From: Streptomyces rugosispiralis
Lineage (GTDB): Bacteria; Actinomycetota; Actinomycetes; Streptomycetales; Streptomycetaceae
Assembly (NCBI RefSeq): GCF_024505145.1
Contig: NZ_JANIAA010000005.1
Coordinates: 248,001-312,000 of the forward strand
DNA: 64,000 nt
Direction: 5' to 3'
In this document: positions 58,597-64,000 of the stretch, in pieces
Numbering within the stretch: position 1 is the first letter of the stretch
Layout: each line of letters starts with the position of its first letter
Position numbers and translations under genes: made by a program
The notes under the pieces: model-generated
Database searches by the model: none
What the model was told of the DNA's origin: nothing
The model's input: the letters and a program-made list of their open reading frames with translations, nothing else

Positions 58597-59547
58597 TCAG
58601 GCCAGTTCGGACGCGTAGGGCGGCTCGGCGCCCGCCCGGGAGCAGGTGATCGCGGCGGCGCGGGCGGCGAAGCCCAGCACATCCCGCCAGGCCGTCTCGT
58701 CCAGTTTGGCCAGCGCCGGCGCCGACAGCGCCTGGTGCCCGGCCAGCCGGTGCAGCAGCGCGGCGTTCACGGTGTCGCCCGCCCCGATGGTGTCCACGGT
58801 GTCCACCCGCTCGCCCGGCACCGAGATCACCGAGCCGTCCTGCCGCCGTACGCTCAGCCCCTCCCCGCCATGGGTGAGCACCACGGCCGCCGGGCCCGCC
58901 GCCAGCCACTCGCCCACGGCCCTCTCGACATCCCCGGCGTCCTCCGAGTCGGCCAGCCACCTCGCGTCCTCTATGGACAGCTTCAGCAGGCCGATATCGG
59001 GCAGCCAGCCGCGGAAGCGGGCCCGGTAGGCATCGGCGTCGGGGATCAGACCGGTGCGGATATTGGGGTCCAGCGTGGTGAAGACCCCGCGCGCGGCCTC
59101 CCGCCGCAGCAGTTCCTCGTACGCGCTCGCGCCCGGCTCCAGCACCAGCGAGCAGGTGCCCAGCGACAGCGCGCTCACCCCCTCGGGAAGGGACGGCGGC
59201 AGGGTGAAGAGCCGGTCCGCGGTGCCCTGCACGTAGAAGCCGTACCCGGCCGAGCCATCGGCCCCGATGGAGGCCACGGCCAGGGTCGTGGGCTCCGCAC
59301 CGCGCTGCACCAGCGCGGTGTCCACGCCGTCCTTCCGCAGGCCCTCCAGCAGCGCCTCTCCGAAGCCGTCGGTGGAAACCCGGGAGCAGAACGCGGTGGG
59401 CGCGCCGAGCCGACCCAGTGCCAGCGCGGTGTTGTACGGGCCGCCGCCGCGCGCCGGCCGCAGCGCGGGCAGCCGGTCACCCGCCGCGGCGCTCGACGTG
59501 CGTTCGGGCACGAGGTCGATCAGGGCTTCTCCGGCGACGACGATCAC
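58597..59547 (-). CDS. PfkB-family carbohydrate kinase (fructokinase-like)
   Basis: A 316-residue sugar kinase. It opens [15 protein letters not shown], has the first PfkB signature region GGGPYNTALALGRLGAPTAF and the second VDTIGAGDTVNAALLHRL with the catalytic aspartate of GAGD. Length fits fructokinase/ribokinase. GTG 59547 overlaps the LacI-family stop by 4 nt (GTGA), so the regulator and kinase are one operon. The sugar is probably fructose but not proven. Confidence 0.92.
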   Translation of the reverse strand: MIVVAGEALIDLVPERTSSAAAGDRLPALRPARGGGPYNTALALGRLGAPTAFCSRVSTDGFGEALLEGLRKDGVDTALVQRGAEPTTLAVASIGADGSAGYGFYVQGTADRLFTLPPSLPEGVSALSLGTCSLVLEPGASAYEELLRREAARGVFTTLDPNIRTGLIPDADAYRARFRGWLPDIGLLKLSIEDARWLADSEDAGDVERAVGEWLAAGPAAVVLTHGGEGLSVRRQDGSVISVPGERVDTVDTIGAGDTVNAALLHRLAGHQALSAPALAKLDETAWRDVLGFAARAAAITCSRAGAEPPYASELA

Positions 59548-60602
59548 GAGACGGGGTCCTTTCCGGCGAGTCCGGGGGTTCCGGGGAGCGGTCGGTCGAG
59601 GGCTTCGGCCACACAGCCGCACGAGGTGCGGTGGACGAAGGCGCAGGGCAGCCGTACGGTGCGCGGCGGCCGTCCCGGGTTCTCCAGCCGCTCGAGCAGC
59701 AACCGGACGGCGGTGGCGCCGACCTCCCTGCTGGGCTGGGAGATCGCGGTGAGCCCGGGGGAGAAGACATCCGCCCAGGAGAAGTCGTCGAAGCAGACCA
59801 GCGCGAGATCGTCCGGCACGCTCAGCCCCGCCGTCCGCAGGGCGCGCAGCGCACCGATGGTCATCGCGTTGTTCGCGGTGATGATCGCGGTGGGCGGCTC
59901 GGGCGAGGCCAGCAGCCGGTGGACGGCGTCCTCCGCGCCCCGCGCCTCGGAGTGGCCCTCGGCCAGCAGCCCGGGGCGGAACGGCAGCCCGTGCCGCTCC
60001 AGCCCGGCCCGGTAGCCCGCGATCCGCTCGGTGGTGGTGCTCAGCCCCGGCAGCCCCGCGACCAGCCCGATGCGGAGGTGGCCGAGGTCGGCGAGATGGC
60101 CGACCAGCTGTTCGACGGGGCGGGCGCTCTCGGCGCACACCTGGTCATGGGCGTCGCCGACCAGCCGGTCGAGGAAGACGGCGGGGATCTTACGGCGGGC
60201 CAGATACTCCAGCAGCCCGGCGGGCTCGGCCGACGGGGCGACGAGCACGCCGTCCACCCGCCGCTCATGCAGCAGCCGGACGACGGTGAGCTCATGCGCG
60301 GGGTCGTCATGCGGATCGGCGATCAGCAGACCGTAGCCCCGCTCCAGGGCGCCGGCCTCGACGCCCTGGAGGATCTCGGTGAAGTACGGATTGCTGATCG
60401 CCGAGACGGCCAGGCCGATCGAGCGGGTGCGCGCGGTCACCAGGGAGCGCGCCAGCGTATTGGGGCTGTACCCGAGGTCGTCGATGGCGTCCAGCACGGC
60501 CTTACGGGTGCCGGGGCGGACCGGCCTGGTCTCGTTGAGCACATGCGAGACGGTGGCCACGGACACCCCGGCGCGACGGGCGACATCGACCATGGTTGCC
60601 AT
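59544..60602 (-). CDS. LacI family transcriptional regulator
   Basis: A 352-residue repressor: HTH at residues 4-27 ([25 protein letters not shown]), hinge [20 protein letters not shown] and a periplasmic-binding-like effector domain ([38 protein letters not shown]). A CGC pair near the C-terminus ([11 protein letters not shown]) is common in this subgroup. It leads the sugar kinase gene. A 24-bp operator-like dyad lies 180 bp upstream, next to the divergent Rieske gene. Confidence 0.93.
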   Translation of the reverse strand: MATMVDVARRAGVSVATVSHVLNETRPVRPGTRKAVLDAIDDLGYSPNTLARSLVTARTRSIGLAVSAISNPYFTEILQGVEAGALERGYGLLIADPHDDPAHELTVVRLLHERRVDGVLVAPSAEPAGLLEYLARRKIPAVFLDRLVGDAHDQVCAESARPVEQLVGHLADLGHLRIGLVAGLPGLSTTTERIAGYRAGLERHGLPFRPGLLAEGHSEARGAEDAVHRLLASPEPPTAIITANNAMTIGALRALRTAGLSVPDDLALVCFDDFSWADVFSPGLTAISQPSREVGATAVRLLLERLENPGRPPRTVRLPCAFVHRTSCGCVAEALDRPLPGTPGLAGKDPVS

Positions 60603-60649
60603 CCGCTGCGGTCCTTAACGTCGAGATCGTCGGGGGAGTCGGTCCGAGG

Positions 60650-60713
60650 GTGAGCCGGTCCAAGGGGTGTCGGCCCAAGGAGGTGTCGGCCCAAGGGGGT
60701 GTCGGCCCAAGGG
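60650..60713. repeat. 16-bp tandem repeats in the LacI upstream region
   Basis: GGTGTCGGCCCAAGGR units begin at 60666, 60682 and 60698, with a degenerate unit before (near 60650). They lie in the likely 5' leader of the LacI-family gene. Confidence 0.8.
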
Positions 60714-60781
60714 GGCGTTGGGGGCCGTCGGGCTGCCGAGCCGTGCCGGGAGCACGTAACGTATCGCATCGGCCGTCGGAC

Positions 60782-60805
60782 GTAAACGTTTGCGCAAGCG
60801 CTTAC
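60782..60805. promoter_or_regulatory. LacI-type operator dyad
   Basis: A 24-bp inverted repeat centred between TTGC and GCAA, with two symmetric transition mismatches. It also contains two smaller palindromes, AAACGTTT (60784-60791) and AAGCGCTT (60796-60803), 12 bp apart. CG-centred sequences of this kind are typical LacI-family sites. Binding by the adjacent regulator is inference; it could also control the Rieske gene that starts 80 bp to the right. Confidence 0.65.
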
Positions 60806-60885
60806 GCCCTCCCCCGGGGGTGGCGGCGAACGGAAGGATCTGTACCGGTATGGTCGGAGGGCCCTCACACCTCCAGGAGCCGCAG

Positions 60886-61311
60886 ATGTCCAGCCAGCCC
60901 GCCTCCCGCCGAACCGTGCTGTGCTGCGCCGCGCTGGCCGGAGCCGCCGGGCTCGGGGCGGCGGCCTGCTCCCCGGGCGGCTCGGGCAAGAAGGCGTCCC
61001 CGACGCCCACCGCCCCCGTCGAGCTCGGCTCGGCCGGTGTCGTGCCGGTCGGCGGCGCCAAGATCTACCGCGAGCAGCGGGTGGTGGTCGTCCAGCCGGC
61101 CAAGGGTGAGTTCACGGCGTTCAGCGCGGTGTGCACCCACGCCGGATGCGTCGTCGACACGGTCGAGGACGGCAAGATCAACTGTCCCTGCCACGGCAGC
61201 CAGTTCGACGCCCGCACCGGCAAGGTCGTCCAGGGGCCCGCGGAGCGGCCGCTGCCGTCGGTCCCGGTCACCGCGAAGGGCGGACGGCTCGTCGCGGGCC
61301 CCGACGCCTGA
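60886..61311 (+). CDS. Rieske [2Fe-2S] lipoprotein
   Basis: A 141-residue exported Rieske protein. The N-terminus is a Tat-like signal ([22 protein letters not shown]) ending in lipobox AAAC, so folding with the cluster probably precedes export and the cysteine is lipidated. Cluster ligands are CTHAGC and CPCHGS. The rest is the usual small Rieske beta fold ending [19 protein letters not shown] precedes ATG 60886. Electron partners unknown; it is not next to cytochrome bc1 genes. Confidence 0.92.
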   Translation: MSSQPASRRTVLCCAALAGAAGLGAAACSPGGSGKKASPTPTAPVELGSAGVVPVGGAKIYREQRVVVVQPAKGEFTAFSAVCTHAGCVVDTVEDGKINCPCHGSQFDARTGKVVQGPAERPLPSVPVTAKGGRLVAGPDA

Positions 61312-61319
61312 GCGGGCGA

Positions 61320-61379
61320 CATCCGGGCGGGCGGCATCCGGGCGGGCGGCATCCGGGCGGGCGGCATCCGAGCGGGCGG
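61320..61379. repeat. 15-bp tandem repeat, four copies
   Basis: CATCCGGGCGGGCGG starting at 61320, 61335, 61350 and 61365 (last copy with one change), directly after the Rieske gene stop and before uvrC. Confidence 0.9.
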
Positions 61380-61524
61380 GGTCGGGGACTTCAGGGCGGG
61401 CTGCTGGAGGGACGATGTCCGCCCGGCTGCCCGGCGTACGCCCGGGTGGGCCGTGGAATCCCCAAATCCCCTGGACCTCACCGAACCGCGTCCCGAGGGC
61501 ACCGGATGTGTCACTCCCCGCAAG

Positions 61525-61540
61525 TAGGGTGGTGACCATG
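61525..61540 (+). promoter_or_regulatory. Probable leaderless promoter of uvrC
   Basis: TAGGGT (61525-61530), a good actinobacterial -10, ends 7 nt before the ATG at 61538; no Shine-Dalgarno. A -35 is not clear. Confidence 0.6.
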
Positions 61541-63778
61541 GCCGACCCGAGCAGCTACCGCCCCAAGCCGGGACAGATCCCCGACTCGCCGGGGGTCTAC
61601 AAGTTCCGTGACGAGCACGGCCGGGTGATCTACGTCGGAAAGGCGAAGAGCCTGCGCCAGCGGCTCTCGTCGTACTTCCAGGACCTGGCGAACCTCCACC
61701 CGCGGACCCGCACCATGGTCACCACGGCCGCCGCCGTGGAGTGGACCGTGGTCTCCACCGAGGTCGAGGCCCTGCAGCTCGAGTACTCCTGGATCAAGGA
61801 GTTCGACCCCCGGTTCAACGTCAAGTACCGCGACGACAAGAGCTACCCCTCCCTCGCCGTGACCCTCAACGAGGAGTTCCCCCGGGTCCAGGTGATGCGC
61901 GGAGCCAAGAAGAAGGGCGTGCGCTACTTCGGCCCGTACGCCCACGCCTGGGCCATCCGCGAGACCGTCGACCTGATGCTGCGCGTGTTCCCCGTCCGGA
62001 CCTGCTCCGCCGGGGTGTTCAAGCGTTCCGCCCAGATCGGCCGCCCCTGTCTGCTCGGCTACATCGGCAAGTGCTCGGCCCCCTGCGTCGGCCGGGTCAC
62101 CGCCGAGGAGCACCGTCAACTGGCCGAGGAGTTCTGCGACTTCATGGCCGGGCGCACCGGCACTTATCTGCGCCGCCTGGAGGAGCGGATGCACGAGGCC
62201 GCCGAGGAGATGGAGTACGAGAAGGCGGCCCGGCTCCGTGACGACATAGGGGCGCTCAAGCGCGCCATGGAGAAGAACGCGGTGGTGCTCGCCGACGCCA
62301 CCGACGCGGATCTGATAGCGGTCGCCGAGGACGAGCTGGAGGCGGCCGTCCAGATCTTCCATGTGCGCGGCGGCCGGGTGCGCGGTCAGCGCGGCTGGGT
62401 CACCGACAAGGTCGAGGCCGTCGACACCGCCGGACTGGTCGAGCACGCCCTCCAGCAGTTGTACGGGGAGGAGCGCGGCGACGCCGTCCCCAAGGAGGTC
62501 CTGGTGCCCGCCGTGCCGGAACCGGCCGAGCCGGTCACCCAGTGGCTCGCCGAGCGCCGCGGCTCCCGGGTCGATCTGCGCATCCCGCAGCGCGGCGACA
62601 AGAAGGACCTCATGGAGACCGTCCAGCGCAACGCCCAGCAGGCGCTCGCGCTGCACAAGACCAAGCGCGCCTCCGACCTCACCACCCGCTCCCGGGCGCT
62701 GGAGGAGATCGCCGAGGCCCTGGGGCTGGACTCCGCTCCGCTGCGCGTGGAGTGCTTCGACATCTCCCATCTCCAGGGCGATGACGTGGTGGCCTCCATG
62801 GTGGTCTTCGAGGACGGGCTCCCCCGGAAGAGTGAGTACCGCCGCTTCCAGATCAAGAGCTTCGCCGGGCAGGACGATGTCCGCTCCATGCACGAGGTCG
62901 TGAGCCGCCGCTTCCGCCGCTATCTGCAGGAGAAGCAGAAGACCGGGGAGTGGCAGGAGGAACCCACCGGGGCCTCCGGGGTTCCCGGGGCCGTCGAGGC
63001 TTCCGAGCCCGCTGGGGCTCCCGGGGCCGTCGAGACTACCGAGACCACCGGGACCACCGGGACCACCGGGACCGCCAGGTCCACCGGAACCGCCGGGCAG
63101 CCCCTCGACGGACCCGTCGGACCCGATGGACCCGTCGGACCCGATGGACCCGTCGGACCCGATGGCCCCGACGGCGCCGACGGATCCGACGGATCCGATC
63201 AGGGGCCCTCCGGCCCGATCGACGAGGAGGGCCGGCCGAAGCGGTTCGCCTACCCGCCCCAGCTCGTCGTGGTCGACGGCGGCAAGCCGCAGGTGGCCGC
63301 CGCCAAACGGGCCCTGGAAGAGCTCGGCGTCGACGACGTCGCCGTCTGCGGCCTCGCCAAGCGGCTCGAGGAGGTGTGGCTGCCGGACGAGGAGGACCCG
63401 GTGGTGCTGCCCCGCAGCAGCGAGGGGCTCTACCTCCTCCAGCGGGTCCGCGACGAGGCCCACCGCTTCGCCATCACCTACCAGCGCGGCAAGCGCGCCA
63501 AGTCGCTGAAGGCCGGGCCGCTGGACACCGTTCCGGGCCTCGGCGACAGCCGTAAGCAGGCCCTGCTGAAGCACTTCGGCTCGGTCAAGCGGCTGCGCGC
63601 CGCCACCGTCGAGCAGATCTGCGAGGTGCCCGGCGTCGGCCGTAAGACGGCCGAGACGGTTGCCGCGGCGCTCGCCGGGTCCGCCCCGGCCGCGCCCGCC
63701 GTGAACACCGCCACAGGAGAGATCATTGAGGACGAGGCCGCCGGCGCGGCGTCGTCGAACGGGGGGACCAGACCATGA
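61538..63778 (+). CDS. uvrC: Excinuclease ABC subunit C
   Basis: A 746-residue dual-incision nuclease. N-terminal GIY-YIG domain ([25 protein letters not shown]), zinc-like cysteines in [20 protein letters not shown] motif ([22 protein letters not shown]), then the RNase H-like 5' nuclease ([39 protein letters not shown]) and C-terminal HhH ([35 protein letters not shown]). About residues 478-560 are a low-complexity insert with GTT, GPVGPD and GSD repeats inside the nuclease domain. The stop overlaps the rapZ ATG. Confidence 0.97.
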   Translation: MADPSSYRPKPGQIPDSPGVYKFRDEHGRVIYVGKAKSLRQRLSSYFQDLANLHPRTRTMVTTAAAVEWTVVSTEVEALQLEYSWIKEFDPRFNVKYRDDKSYPSLAVTLNEEFPRVQVMRGAKKKGVRYFGPYAHAWAIRETVDLMLRVFPVRTCSAGVFKRSAQIGRPCLLGYIGKCSAPCVGRVTAEEHRQLAEEFCDFMAGRTGTYLRRLEERMHEAAEEMEYEKAARLRDDIGALKRAMEKNAVVLADATDADLIAVAEDELEAAVQIFHVRGGRVRGQRGWVTDKVEAVDTAGLVEHALQQLYGEERGDAVPKEVLVPAVPEPAEPVTQWLAERRGSRVDLRIPQRGDKKDLMETVQRNAQQALALHKTKRASDLTTRSRALEEIAEALGLDSAPLRVECFDISHLQGDDVVASMVVFEDGLPRKSEYRRFQIKSFAGQDDVRSMHEVVSRRFRRYLQEKQKTGEWQEEPTGASGVPGAVEASEPAGAPGAVETTETTGTTGTTGTARSTGTAGQPLDGPVGPDGPVGPDGPVGPDGPDGADGSDGSDQGPSGPIDEEGRPKRFAYPPQLVVVDGGKPQVAAAKRALEELGVDDVAVCGLAKRLEEVWLPDEEDPVVLPRSSEGLYLLQRVRDEAHRFAITYQRGKRAKSLKAGPLDTVPGLGDSRKQALLKHFGSVKRLRAATVEQICEVPGVGRKTAETVAAALAGSAPAAPAVNTATGEIIEDEAAGAASSNGGTRP

Positions 63779-64000
63779 CCGAGCACGAGAACCATGGAGA
63801 CGGAGCGCAGGTGAATACGGGCACGTCGGGCGAGCCCGCCGAGGCGGCGGCCATCCCCGAGCTGGTGATCATCTCTGGAATGTCGGGCGCGGGCCGCAGC
63901 ACCGCCGCCAAGTGTCTGGAGGACCTCGGCTGGTTCGTCGTGGACAACCTGCCACCCGCGCTGATCCCCACCATGGTCGACCTGGGTGCCCGCTCCCAGG
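63775..64000 (+). CDS. rapZ: RapZ-family nucleotide-binding protein, N-terminal part
   Basis: The first 75 residues of a protein that continues beyond the window. After a ~28-residue acidic tail comes [42 protein letters not shown], the Walker A and second-strand region of RapZ/YvcJ, a regulator of small-RNA-dependent sugar or cell-wall metabolism in other bacteria. The ATG overlaps the uvrC stop (ATGA), which is the conserved uvrC-rapZ order of actinobacteria. Confidence 0.92.
   Translation, partial: MTEHENHGDGAQVNTGTSGEPAEAAAIPELVIISGMSGAGRSTAAKCLEDLGWFVVDNLPPALIPTMVDLGARSQ

Noticed and set aside
61320..61379. 15-bp tandem repeats after the Rieske gene as coding extension
   Set aside because: The Rieske frame stops at 61311 with TGA before the repeats, and no other start and ribosome site precedes them.

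Overview
The window is a very GC-rich stretch of actinobacterial chromosome, almost certainly Streptomyces. The third-codon-position GC bias, frequent GTG starts, probable leaderless promoters, families such as SPW0924, DUF6343 and DUF4360, and the order pyk2 - pdtaR - liv ABC - polA - rpsA - coaE - uvrB - uvrA - uvrC - rapZ all fit the conserved Streptomyces core. The species cannot be named from sequence alone.

Layout. 1-6.1 kb is accessory: the end of a PLP decarboxylase and a lysine/ornithine N-hydroxylase (a siderophore-type pair), a TetR/oxidoreductase divergon with three phased operators, a 193-bp MITE-like element, a Tat-exported 5'-nucleotidase and a NUDIX hydrolase. 6.2-10.3 kb holds a SIMPL protein, pyruvate kinase, a free-standing HTH-LAGLIDADG protein, an odd short tRNA-Leu(CAA) and the ANTAR response regulator. 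10.3-16 kb is a complete branched-chain amino-acid ABC operon (livK-H-M-G-F, minus strand). 16.5-26.9 kb carries a lipoprotein, a thioesterase, an FdhF/YdeP-type molybdoenzyme, polA, a secreted lysozyme-like protein, SPW0924, a DUF3068 protein and an unknown protein. 27-28.5 kb contains a small antitoxin/Fic-like toxin pair followed by a non-coding 187-bp tandem repeat array. 28.5-36.4 kb has an HrpB-type helicase, a methyltransferase, rpsA with a strong promoter and long leader, a truncated beta-helix gene, a PAC2 protein and coaE. 36.6-45.8 kb is a run of small conserved or unknown genes: TPR protein, two membrane proteins, ADP-ribosylglycohydrolase, FUSC-like transporter, PemK/MazF-like protein, DUF1697, a P-loop-less kinase homologue, two tandem DUF4360 secreted proteins, a DNA methyltransferase for O6-alkylguanine and a secreted GDPD. 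46-64 kb carries uvrB, a TerD/TerD-fusion/TerC cluster with a yybP-ykoY-type manganese riboswitch before terC, an MFS transporter, an MBL hydrolase, a DinB/mycothiol-type protein, uvrA, a PfkB sugar kinase with its LacI regulator, a Rieske lipoprotein, uvrC and the start of rapZ.

How it works together. DNA repair is concentrated here (polA, uvrB, uvrA, uvrC, ogt). Central metabolism and translation are represented by pyk, coaE and rpsA. Nutrient import (liv, FUSC, MFS) and envelope or stress functions (TerC/TerD, GDPD, lysozyme-like protein) fill the rest. About a dozen genes show a TANNNT-like hexamer 6-7 nt before the start codon, the layout expected for leaderless transcripts. The most unusual items are the HTH-LAGLIDADG gene next to a class-I-shaped tRNA with a leucine anticodon, the 187-bp repeat array beside a catalytically degenerate Fic-like toxin, the MITE-like element that overlaps a neighbouring stop codon, and the phased triple operator.
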